A stretch of DNA of 64,000 bases. Source: Methanocorpusculum sp. UBA424 (GTDB taxonomy: Archaea > Halobacteriota > Methanomicrobia > Methanomicrobiales > Methanocorpusculaceae). The stretch spans positions 143,437 to 207,436 of the forward strand of contig DAHC01000003.1 of the NCBI GenBank assembly GCA_002498375.1, given 5' to 3'. Below, piece by piece: positions 35,612 to 43,239 of this stretch. The stretch's first letter is position 1. The number at the start of each line of letters is the position of its first letter. The notes beneath the pieces are model-generated. The model saw only the letters and a list, made by a program, of their open reading frames with translations. It had not been told where the DNA came from and made no database searches. The translations under genes and the position numbers were made by a program.

Positions 35612-35899
35612 ATGGCATTTACAGAAGTTGTGGTGAAAAACGCGTTTGACCGGGTGAACGGGTATTGTCAGATCTGCGGGAAGAAACTGATCTATCCAAA
35701 CAGGGGGAGTGCGGCAGGACGGGGAGGCTGGGATGCCAAGCATATCAAGCCGGTGAGCGAAGGGGGGAAGGATGAGGTTCGAAACTGTATGATCTTGTGT
35801 ATGGACTGTCTGGAAAAACCGGGATCATCGACGCCGGAAAAGACCCAGCCCGGGAGTGTCGATATTTTGAGTTTCAGCGAGAGAAGAAAGTTATTGTAA
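35612..35899 (+). CDS. HNH-endonuclease-like protein
   Basis: The 95-residue protein has a zinc knuckle CQICGKKL (about 19-26) and CMDCLEKP (about 68-75) around a WDAKHIKPVSEGGKDEVRNC core (about 42-61). The His-Ile-x-Pro and Asn of HNH nucleases are therefore present. Most such small proteins cut DNA in mobile or defence contexts, but this one has no partner gene. A good ribosome site (GGAGG, about 35603-35607) precedes the ATG. Confidence 0.8.
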   Translation: MAFTEVVVKNAFDRVNGYCQICGKKLIYPNRGSAAGRGGWDAKHIKPVSEGGKDEVRNCMILCMDCLEKPGSSTPEKTQPGSVDILSFSERRKLL

Positions 35900-35905
35900 A
35901 TTTTT

Positions 35906-36112
35906 TTACTTTTTTGTTTCAGCGTTTTCCTTGGTGCCGTTACGTTTTTTGAGGAGGAGGACAACACCGGTGATAAGAAACACCAGTCCGAATAGTGCAA
36001 AGAGGTCGAATTCGATAGACCAGGGGGTGAATATCGCCGTGCCAATGCCGCAGATGAGTGCGAGAATGAGGGATTCTGCGCCGGATATTTTCGGGAGGAA
36101 ACGGTTTTTCAT
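35906..36112 (-). CDS. Small two-helix membrane protein
   Basis: The 68-residue protein MKNRFLPKISGAESLILALI continues with two hydrophobic helices (about 13-31 and 36-54) and a charged KKRNGTKENAETKK tail. The family is not known. It converges with the HNH-like gene. Confidence 0.5.
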   Translation of the reverse strand: MKNRFLPKISGAESLILALICGIGTAIFTPWSIEFDLFALFGLVFLITGVVLLLKKRNGTKENAETKK

Positions 36113-36218
36113 ATGTTATCCATGATTGTGATACTATAATATCATTTTGAGACCGATAGAGCGGCTGGTTTACGGACCGGGGTAAGTATTATTGCGTTCC
36201 CGGATGATGGAGAATAGT

Positions 36219-36662
36219 ATGGATGAACTGGAGGAGGATGTCCGGGGATTGTATTCGCCGGATGCGAAGGCGGCGTATGCATGTTTTCTGCGGCTGAAGG
36301 CAAAGAGCGGGGCGGGCAATGCGGTGTACCGGTTCTGGGACGATTTTGCCGCGATGATTGACAGCGAGAATTCGTATGTCCGGACCCGGGGCCTTTTGCT
36401 GATCGCAGAAAACGCACGATGGGATGCGGATCATAAGCTGGACGGTGTCCTCCCCCGGTATCTTGAGCATATTTCGGATGAGAAGCCGATCACGGCCCGG
36501 CAGTGTATTTCGGCGCTGAAAAGTATTGTTTCGGCGAGAAGTGATCTTGTCCCGGAGATACGGAGGGCGCTGGAAAATGCGGATACGGGGAAGTATAATG
36601 CGAATATGCGGCCGCTGATCGAGCGGGATATCGCGGGTGTGCTGAAGATGATGGAGGGGTGA
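36219..36662 (+). CDS. Small all-helical protein, HEAT-like
   Basis: The 147-residue helical protein has stretches such as VRTRGLLLIAENARWDADHK and PITARQCISALKSIVSARSD that recall HEAT-type repeats of scaffold proteins. The ATG at 36219 has GGAG 6 nt upstream and is preferred; ATGs at 36204 and 36207 are alternatives. Its last 24 codon bases are nearly repeated at 38809-38833, on the far side of the next gene. Function unknown. Confidence 0.6.
   Translation: MDELEEDVRGLYSPDAKAAYACFLRLKAKSGAGNAVYRFWDDFAAMIDSENSYVRTRGLLLIAENARWDADHKLDGVLPRYLEHISDEKPITARQCISALKSIVSARSDLVPEIRRALENADTGKYNANMRPLIERDIAGVLKMMEG
36635..36659 (+). repeat. Left copy of a 25-nt direct repeat
   Basis: GGGTGTGCTGAAGATGAT plus GGAGGGG, at the 3' end of the HEAT-like gene. 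It matches 38809-38833 at 23 of 25 positions. The two copies flank the AlbA_2 gene, as an integration or duplication scar might. Confidence 0.4.
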
Positions 36663-36683
36663 GGGGGTATGTGTGAGTTCGTC

Positions 36684-38636
36684 TCACTTCCATTCAGAAA
36701 TATTCCTTTGTCCAGCATCACGTAATACATAATACGCTTGGTTTTTACTTTTGGGTTTATCAGGAATCGTTAAACATATTTTGTTGGAATGGACAAGTTC
36801 TCTTAACACAATTTTGGCCCAGTGTCGGGTATTGCCAAATAATACACCCACTTCGGCTGCTGTGAAAGGATGTATTCTACACACTTTCAACAGCATCTCT
36901 TCACGTTTTTCCGGAGTCATTCTCTGACCGAGACTCAGAATCTCTTTTTGGAGTGTGTGCGGAAGAGATTGAAGAAGGATTGCTCGTTCATCACTCTCAG
37001 AGCCATACCCTGATTGGGAATTTTGCTCATTTTGCATCTGGGTATCTTGTGTCCTTATCTGGGTAACTAACGCTGATTTGGGGTTATTTTCTCTATCCAT
37101 CTGGGTATCTTGTGTTCTTATCTGGGTAACTAAACTATTTTCCGGCTCAGATCCCAGATAGGTTTCAGGAATGGTATAATAGGTTGCAGAACCATGAGAA
37201 TGCTGATTCAATATTCCCATACTGCGGAGTCGGGTGAGAAGAGAGCTTGATTTTGCAGTATCATATGAGGTGAGATTTCTACAGTTCTCATTAGAGACAG
37301 ATCCGTATTGTTTTGCATAAACAAGAATTCTCGCCTCATCTCCTGAGAGACCGAAATCCTGAAACTGATTCAGCCATCTTAGAGCGGTTTCATCCATCAA
37401 TTGATGAAGGGAGAGCGTGACGACAAAGGTATTTTCGGTTTTTGATGAATCAAACATAGGCGGAGGGAGTTGGGCTTCAACCATCTTTCTCTGTACTTTG
37501 GCAATTCCCGACCCTTTATTTTCTGCATACTCGGTTTCATTTAAAACACTTGCAATGGTCTGATTTCTTGCCGTTGAGCCTGGTTTTCCGATATTATCAA
37601 TAGGTTTCAATGAATATCCCGGATTATGGAACTCTATTCGGTCGGTAAATCTGATTACGAGGGTCGGACTTGGCGTCTGATAATCACGATGCATAACGGC
37701 ATTAACAAGAATTTCCCGGATAACATCATAGGGGATCACGGGGTTTTCTTCTCGTGTGAGACGTCCTGGTGGAAAGGAGAGTTCCCGTTCTATATCATCC
37801 ATTATTGCAGCTTCGGCTTTTGGAAGTAAGGTAAGCAATGATTCCCGGAGCTCAATGGAGTAATATGAGCTTTCATCCCGGCTGCCTCCCCATTCACGTC
37901 CCTTTACGCGAACATAATCAAAACGCATCATGGAGAAGTATCGTCGTAATACAGCGTCGGTTCCAAATAATATTAATCCTGCAACGGTAGGTTTAGGCAC
38001 CCCATCAATGATGTCAACACAGTGTAATGCGTTAAGTAAATCTTCGTCGGAGTAATCCAGCTCGGATGCGTGAGGTGTTTTCTTTTTTCGAAGTTTTCTG
38101 TATTCCTGAAGGGCTTTGGGATCTATATCTGAGAGAGATGTCTGCGGGAGGACAGTTTCGTCATAGGGTCGTGCATTTTTCTTTTGTAAAAAACGAACCA
38201 GTTCACCTTCTGTGCATACTTGATCCGTAGCACCAACCCGTATGTAAGTTCCTTTATTCATACCCTGTTTTCTCATATATATCGGTTTATCCCCTGGTTC
38301 TGATTCTGGAACATATACCCCGATAACGGTCTTATTATTCAATATCCCTACTTCTATTTCCGGCCGGATGGTAACGTTGAACTTTGATGTGCACTGGGTA
38401 ACAATCTCATTCTGGATTTGGTCGGGATTTTTGACGCCGGCAATCACATATCCGCTCGGTGATGTTGAATCTTCTTCAACACCGATGAGGATATACCCTC
38501 CATTGAGACCGTCAGTATTTGCATAGGCACATATGGTTTGCATGACTGGATTGCCAATTTCATTTCCGGGTTTTGCTTCCAGTCGTGTACGTTCATCAGT
38601 TTGTATCAATTCGGTCCATAATTGTGAAATATCCAT
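36684..38636 (-). CDS. AlbA_2 (Schlafen AAA_4) / HATPase-type putative transcriptional regulator
   Basis: The 650-residue protein has the AlbA_2 start ERTRLEAKPGNEIGNPVMQT followed by ANTDGLNGGYILIGVEED (about 15-55). A later HATPase_c_4 domain has REILVNAVMHRDYQTPSPTL (about 306-325) and ENKGSGIAKVQRKM (about 388). Winged-helix domains follow. Near residue 540-580 a 12-residue unit, LVTQIRTQDTQM, occurs twice. The ATG at 38636 has GAGG 9 nt upstream. Such 'RecG-like' regulators are frequent in mobile regions and appear in some defence islands; the target is unknown. Codon use is more AT-rich than upstream genes. Confidence 0.82.
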   Translation of the reverse strand: MDISQLWTELIQTDERTRLEAKPGNEIGNPVMQTICAYANTDGLNGGYILIGVEEDSTSPSGYVIAGVKNPDQIQNEIVTQCTSKFNVTIRPEIEVGILNNKTVIGVYVPESEPGDKPIYMRKQGMNKGTYIRVGATDQVCTEGELVRFLQKKNARPYDETVLPQTSLSDIDPKALQEYRKLRKKKTPHASELDYSDEDLLNALHCVDIIDGVPKPTVAGLILFGTDAVLRRYFSMMRFDYVRVKGREWGGSRDESSYYSIELRESLLTLLPKAEAAIMDDIERELSFPPGRLTREENPVIPYDVIREILVNAVMHRDYQTPSPTLVIRFTDRIEFHNPGYSLKPIDNIGKPGSTARNQTIASVLNETEYAENKGSGIAKVQRKMVEAQLPPPMFDSSKTENTFVVTLSLHQLMDETALRWLNQFQDFGLSGDEARILVYAKQYGSVSNENCRNLTSYDTAKSSSLLTRLRSMGILNQHSHGSATYYTIPETYLGSEPENSLVTQIRTQDTQMDRENNPKSALVTQIRTQDTQMQNEQNSQSGYGSESDERAILLQSLPHTLQKEILSLGQRMTPEKREEMLLKVCRIHPFTAAEVGVLFGNTRHWAKIVLRELVHSNKICLTIPDKPKSKNQAYYVLRDAGQRNISEWK

Positions 38637-39155
38637 GAATTTCATCCTCACAGAGGATTTTGCAGTAGGTCACAACTGCTAATCCCCTGTATAAGTTCGC
38701 GATTGATAGTTTGTTGCAGGATGGTAATGAGTGTTTGCCCGTGGAAAAAATAGTCTAGGGACTCAGATTCTGGAGCATTATGCCGAGAAGGGGGATGAGG
38801 GCGTTTTTGGGCGTGCTGAAGATGAGGGAGGGGGAAAGGGCTATTTTCCAGTCTCCTGTAACTCTTTTATTTTCATGATGAGCTGTTCTTTGAGATCTTC
38901 ATTATAATACCCAAAAATATCCGGGTGCACATTTTTCAGAAAACCCTGGGAAAATTTTCTAAACCCTAAATATACACCTAATTACTACAAAATACAGAGT
39001 TTCTGGAAAAATGTGCACCCACATCAAAAACTCGGCAATGAAGCTTATTTTTCAAAAAAGAGCCCAAATCATAGCATAATATGGGTGCACGCAGATTTTT
39101 GAAACCTGCACCCTCAACACAAATAAAAAACAAGGGTGCAGGTCCGACGTGCACC
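38637..39155. other. Gene-free stretch with repeats, right copy and GGGTGCA sites
   Basis: It contains the right copy of the 25-nt direct repeat (38809-38833) and, from 38923, six GGGTGCA motifs (see the repeat entry). A frame open on the plus strand from 39081 runs antisense into the helicase gene and is rich in Arg/His/Leu/Pro, a shadow pattern, so it is not called. Confidence 0.55.
38809..38833 (+). repeat. Right copy of the 25-nt direct repeat
   Basis: GGGCGTGCTGAAGATGAG plus GGAGGGG, same orientation as the copy at 36635-36659, with two substitutions. Confidence 0.4.
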
Positions 39156-39156
39156 C
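38923..39156. repeat. Six alternating GGGTGCA/TGCACCC motifs beside the primase-helicase gene
   Basis: Motifs lie at 38923 (+), 39014-39020 (-), 39083 (+), 39107-39113 (-), 39134 (+) and 39150-39156 (-), forming three inverted pairs. The first pair extends to 20-21-nt arms (38923-38942 and 39000-39020, one base extra in the second). The pattern ends exactly at the helicase stop codon. It resembles iterons or binding sites at a replication origin, or paired RNA hairpins. Confidence 0.6.
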
Positions 39157-40973
39157 TACATCTTCAAAACACAGCTGAAAAACCGTGTTCCATGAACCGT
39201 TTTCTCCTCAAACCCGTACACCCGCATCCCCTTAAACAGCGCCCTCTTCTCCTTCTCCGACAGACCCTGCCGGAAATTCACCTGCGAATACTCATCATAC
39301 CCCGGCATCTGGATCTTTGCGAGACCCACTGGAATATCATGCCGGGCACACCACGAAATATACGCATCCTCCAGCTCACGACGGGACACCCGCCCTGTCT
39401 CCGACTTCTCCACGCACTCCCCGATAAATGCCGACACCTCGAACCCTGCCAGCAGTTCGTTCTGCGTCGATGCGCAAAACACCGGAACCGGCAAAAGACC
39501 CTCCTTCGTATATGCGATCAGCTCATCCACCATCATCGAAAAGATCGCATCCTTCTCTGCAAGCAGCGACTCACGAATATCCTTCACCCGCTCATCCCCT
39601 GCAAACAGATGCGGAAACGGGATCGTCAAAATCCGGCGGATCAGGGCAAAATCCAGCGTCTTATCGAACCGGGGCAGCTCATTCGTTACGCCAACCGGCG
39701 TGCAGACCACCTTCTGCGGCCGCGACTTCGCATACATATCCCGGAACCGGCTCGTCATCGCGTCCCCCGTCAGCGCTTTTACCGTATCTGCACTGATCCT
39801 GCCGCCCCGGGACTCCTCATCGCTCGCCTCTGAGATCAGCATCGCACGCTTCGAAAGCGACCGGGAAATACCCGACGCCGGCCGATCCTCGGACCCTGCA
39901 TACAGCTCCCGGACCGACGCCTCCGACATCTCCGACCCGAAAATCTCCCTCAGCACGTCGATCGTCGTCGACTTCCCGTTGCTCCCCTTTCCCCACAAAA
40001 AAGGAAAGATCTGCTCGGGATTTCCCGGATACAGCAGATAGCCCGTCAGCCGCAGAAAAAACCGGCCGAGCTCAATCATCCGAAGCATCCGCTCCTCTTC
40101 ACCGAGCCCGCTCGTGTTGTCGTCAAACACCTTTTTGAGGTGGTCAATGAACGCCTGCGAGCGGCTTCCGGGCGTATAGATCAGATCGAAGTAGATCAGC
40201 GGATACTTTTCGCGGATCGAATCGCACGCCCAGATCGGGATGAATTCGCCGGTTTTGCAGTCGAGAGCACCGTTTTTGAAGGTGATATACCGGCCGTCGG
40301 AGGCTTCGGCGAGGTTCACCTGCATGGAGGATCCTTCGATCATTTTCCGGAGGGCGACCTGTTTTGTGTGGTTTTTGCTGAGGTTGAGATGGGTCTGGAG
40401 CTGAGATGCGAGGTTGCGGATCTCGGGGGTGTTTTCGTTTTCTGCCCGCCGGTTCCAGTATTTCTGTTCTTCTTCGATGCTTTTGCCGATGAACCTGAGG
40501 GTTTTGCCGATTTTGTCGCCGGCAGGCTCCCAGTGGTTGGTGATAAAGGCATACCATTCGCCGCTCGCGACGTCGTAGACAAGGTGGCCGGCGGCTTCTT
40601 TTTCGAATCTGACGGCGTTTCCTTCGTCGTTGAGGGAGTTGAGGAGAGCGTCAGGTGTGGGGAGCTGCCGGCGGGTCATGGTCTTTCGCTCCCAGGGCGG
40701 AGCACAAGACGGGTCGAAGAACCGGAGAAGGAACTCTTTTTCGGGGCCTTCGGGTTCATTGTCCGTGATGTGTTCTTTGACGGCCCGACGAAGATCGGGG
40801 CCGGTATCGAAGGTGGTGATTATGTCGACGAGTTCGCCGTTTTTATACAGACCGAACCGGTAGGCGTTCAAATCCAGGTTGACACCGGGGTGTTTTGGGG
40901 AGAGTTGTTCTGTGATCGTTTCGTGATGCTTTACTGTGTAAGGCATCGGCAGGGTTGTTTGCACTTCAATCAA
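39156..40973 (-). CDS. SF3 primase-helicase (D5/P4 family) of a virus or plasmid type
   Basis: A TTG at 40973 with AAAGGAGTG upstream is my preferred start (605 residues). Frames open from 41042 and an ATG at 40946 are alternatives. The D5_N region covers about 150-310. Walker A is LWGKGSNGKSTT, followed by motif B RAMLISEASDEE and the motif C Asn in VGVTNELPRF: a hexameric replication helicase of superfamily 3. A catalytic primase domain is not evident, so the N-terminus may be degenerate or different. Proteins like this drive replication of plasmids and proviruses. Confidence 0.88.
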   Translation of the reverse strand: MIEVQTTLPMPYTVKHHETITEQLSPKHPGVNLDLNAYRFGLYKNGELVDIITTFDTGPDLRRAVKEHITDNEPEGPEKEFLLRFFDPSCAPPWERKTMTRRQLPTPDALLNSLNDEGNAVRFEKEAAGHLVYDVASGEWYAFITNHWEPAGDKIGKTLRFIGKSIEEEQKYWNRRAENENTPEIRNLASQLQTHLNLSKNHTKQVALRKMIEGSSMQVNLAEASDGRYITFKNGALDCKTGEFIPIWACDSIREKYPLIYFDLIYTPGSRSQAFIDHLKKVFDDNTSGLGEEERMLRMIELGRFFLRLTGYLLYPGNPEQIFPFLWGKGSNGKSTTIDVLREIFGSEMSEASVRELYAGSEDRPASGISRSLSKRAMLISEASDEESRGGRISADTVKALTGDAMTSRFRDMYAKSRPQKVVCTPVGVTNELPRFDKTLDFALIRRILTIPFPHLFAGDERVKDIRESLLAEKDAIFSMMVDELIAYTKEGLLPVPVFCASTQNELLAGFEVSAFIGECVEKSETGRVSRRELEDAYISWCARHDIPVGLAKIQMPGYDEYSQVNFRQGLSEKEKRALFKGMRVYGFEEKTVHGTRFFSCVLKM

Positions 40974-41083
40974 GGCTAGGTTGTCACTCCTTTTCTTAGT
41001 TTTATCAAATGTATCATGATATACAGAATAATTAGATAGCATAGTATTTATAGCTATAACCCGTATATGTAAATAGATACATT
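40974..41083. promoter_or_regulatory. Divergent promoter between the helicase and the RHH gene
   Basis: A TATA-like TATAGCTATAAATAC on the minus strand (about 41044-41058) would start helicase transcription near 41025. On the plus strand AT-rich boxes at about 41040-41060 serve the RHH gene. The compact shared region and the DNA-binding nature of the divergent protein suggest that it regulates both. Confidence 0.45.
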
Positions 41084-41476
41084 ATGTCTGAAGAAAGAAA
41101 CGATGATCAGATCCTGATCCGGCTCCCGAAGAACCTGAAGATGCAGCTGGAAACGGCGGCACGCGTGGAAGGGACGACGGTTCAGGATTGGGTGCGAAAA
41201 GCGATGGTGAATCGGATCAGTCTGCTGAATGTGTGCCCGGTCTGCGGGACGGTGAATTCGGGGACGGCGAAGTTCTGTAATGAGTGCGGGGCGAGTCTGA
41301 AGGATAGTAAGAGGTCGATGTATTTCGCCTGGATGAAGGATGTGGTAAAGGAGGGTTTGGAGGAGGGCGGGGATCTTGACGCGGTTTTGGCGTATCTGGA
41401 TGATCCGGCAGGGGAACAGGCGAAGATGGAGAAGAGGGGGAAGTGGATGGTGCGGACGGAGGAGAAGGGGGAGTGA
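41084..41476 (+). CDS. Ribbon-helix-helix plus zinc-ribbon DNA-binding protein
   Basis: The 130-residue protein begins with an Arc/CopG-type ribbon-helix-helix (DQILIRLPKNLKMQLETAAR, about 8-27). A treble CPVC...CNEC zinc ribbon follows (Cys51, 54, 65, 68), then an acidic helical tail. RHH proteins bind DNA as dimers and often control plasmid copy number or partition. Its position, divergent from the SF3 helicase, fits a replication regulator. Confidence 0.85.
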   Translation: MSEERNDDQILIRLPKNLKMQLETAARVEGTTVQDWVRKAMVNRISLLNVCPVCGTVNSGTAKFCNECGASLKDSKRSMYFAWMKDVVKEGLEEGGDLDAVLAYLDDPAGEQAKMEKRGKWMVRTEEKGE

Positions 41477-41533
41477 GAGAAGAGCCACTTTCTGAACAAA
41501 GTCTATTTATTATTAAGTGAAGTATTATTGTAT

Positions 41534-41716
41534 ATGGTATTTGGGGAATATATTTTAAATCCAATAAACCAGGCATTTTCTAACATTCCCCTGAGCGGTG
41601 GATGGGAACAAACTCTGGAAACGGATTATAATCTTTTTGTTATATTAATCGATATCTGCGTAGTGTTACTAATACTTTCAGTAATTGTTGTAATAATTAA
41701 GATGTTACGTAATTAA
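41534..41716 (+). CDS. Small AT-rich membrane protein
   Basis: This 60-residue frame from the ATG at 41534 has one strong hydrophobic helix (FVILIDICVVLLILSVIVVI, about 37-56) and a KMLRN end. AT content is far above the neighbours. It is followed 14 nt later by a larger membrane protein of like composition, so the pair probably arrived together. Function unknown. Confidence 0.55.
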   Translation: MVFGEYILNPINQAFSNIPLSGGWEQTLETDYNLFVILIDICVVLLILSVIVVIIKMLRN

Positions 41717-41730
41717 AATCCAATATTATC

Positions 41731-42429
41731 ATGATTACCTACAATTTAAGAAATCGATATAAAGATAAACAAGCGGGCAGTGATGAATTTGTTTATGATG
41801 CACTCCTTGAAAGATTTCATTCAGAGAGGGATCGAACCCGAACACTAAGTTCAAGAACTACAATGATGATGAAAATAATTGGAGTAGTACTTCCAATTGG
41901 AATTGCATTATTGGTCAATAATTCAATATCAATAGAAGAGCCATATAATCTCCTCTATATCCCTTACCTCATTGTTCTTGGAATGGCATTTTCACTCCTA
42001 TTTTTATCATATCTCTATCAATATTTGATATTAACTAAGATACAGGTGGAATATATTTACCCATCCGATGAGTTGTTGAATAATGAGGTATTGTCTTTGA
42101 AATCTAAGATGGAGAAGACAGAGAGAATAAAGATATTATCTCAAATATTACTCAACTCCATTAAGAAAATATCCGACAATAATCGATTTGTTGCACACGG
42201 AATTAAGATATCTGATATCGCATTTTTAATATTCTCATTAATGACGGCAATGTCTTTGATGCAACTGTTTACTAGAATTTATGAATATTTTGCTGTTACA
42301 ACTTCATTATTAATAATACTTATATTGCCAATTACTATGATATTTTTCCTATATTACGGATATGTTTTTCATCATATTATTATCTATTTCAAAAAACTCT
42401 GTGATGTATGCCATAAACATACGACCTAA
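41731..42429 (+). CDS. Four-helix membrane protein, SLATT-like layout
   Basis: The 232-residue protein has an N-terminal basic helical segment (LLERFHSERDRTRTLSSRTT, about 26-45), two close membrane helices (about 46-62 and 75-98), a charged cytoplasmic helix (about 105-150) and a second pair (about 164-180, 190-213). This resembles, but is not proven to be, the SLATT-type membrane proteins found near defence genes. It is strongly AT-rich, with AT-ending codons, unlike flanking genes: a sign of transfer. Confidence 0.6.
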   Translation: MITYNLRNRYKDKQAGSDEFVYDALLERFHSERDRTRTLSSRTTMMMKIIGVVLPIGIALLVNNSISIEEPYNLLYIPYLIVLGMAFSLLFLSYLYQYLILTKIQVEYIYPSDELLNNEVLSLKSKMEKTERIKILSQILLNSIKKISDNNRFVAHGIKISDIAFLIFSLMTAMSLMQLFTRIYEYFAVTTSLLIILILPITMIFFLYYGYVFHHIIIYFKKLCDVCHKHTT

Positions 42430-42470
42430 TTTTTCATTATAAGGATTGGGGAAAAAAATATTTGTTCTTC

Positions 42471-43238
42471 TCACAGAACAAACGTCACATACACGATGCC
42501 TGCAAGGATCGCCGCAACGACCAGAATCGTCACGAGATCCGCCGCATGGTAAACCATCTTTCTCCGGTGCTCCGACGCCTTCCGGTATCCCCGCATATCG
42601 ATCGTCAGACCAAGCGTATCCGCCTTTGCGAGTGAATTCAGCATCAGCGGAAGCATAACCGGGCCAAGCTGCTTCAGCTTCCCGATGATACCCCCTCCCG
42701 GGAAGTACCCGCGGGAAAGCTGAGCCTCATTGATCCTGACACCCTCTCTCTGCAGAGTCGGGATAAACCGGATCGCAATCAGAAACATCAAAGCGTAATC
42801 GCCCGGGATCCGGAGCGTATAGAGAGCATTCACCAGATCACGCGGCTGGGTCGAAATAACCAGCAGCTGGAACGAGAAGATCAGCACCGCAAACCGGAGA
42901 GCCATCTGCACCGCGAACATGATCGCGCCCGTCGTCACCGGGAACATCCCGTTCGGCAGAAGCGTAAACAGCACATCGCCCGACGCACTCGTCAACACCG
43001 TCAGTATGACTAAAGCAAGACCCAGAACGATCAGCAGAGGCACCTGACGGATCAGCGGCTTGAAAAGCCCGCCGATCGCCGCGAATGCCAGCACGAAAAC
43101 GACCATCCCGCCAAGAAGCAGCGGATTCGACGTAAAGATCGCCGCAAACATCATACCGACCGCGAAGAAGATCTTCGTCATCGGCGACAACCGGTGAACG
43201 AACCGGTTCCCCGGGATATACTGCATAATGTCTTCCAT
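42471..43238 (-). CDS. ECF transporter T component (EcfT/CbiQ family)
   Basis: From the ATG at 43238 the protein has 255 residues; GGAGGTGAG lies just upstream. Five or six hydrophobic helices are followed by the two coupling motifs, EAQLSRGYFPGG (first Ala-Arg-Gly-like box) and LTIDMRGYRKA (second), which grip the ATPases. It is the transmembrane coupler of an energy-coupling-factor vitamin/metal importer. The start overlaps nothing but sits 1 nt after the stop of the fused S-A-A gene. Confidence 0.88.
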   Translation of the reverse strand: MEDIMQYIPGNRFVHRLSPMTKIFFAVGMMFAAIFTSNPLLLGGMVVFVLAFAAIGGLFKPLIRQVPLLIVLGLALVILTVLTSASGDVLFTLLPNGMFPVTTGAIMFAVQMALRFAVLIFSFQLLVISTQPRDLVNALYTLRIPGDYALMFLIAIRFIPTLQREGVRINEAQLSRGYFPGGGIIGKLKQLGPVMLPLMLNSLAKADTLGLTIDMRGYRKASEHRRKMVYHAADLVTILVVAAILAGIVYVTFVL

Positions 43239-43239
43239 T

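Noticed and set aside
35612..35899. HNH protein as part of a defence or restriction system
   Set aside because: No methylase, helicase or toxin partner nearby; reads as a single gene.
39081..39833. 250-codon frame starting among the GGGTGCA repeats
   Set aside because: Arg/His/Leu/Pro-rich, antisense to the helicase C-terminus, no ribosome site.
40140..40979. 279-codon frame opposite the SF3 helicase
   Set aside because: Phe/Val/Gly-rich shadow; the helicase motifs are on the other strand.
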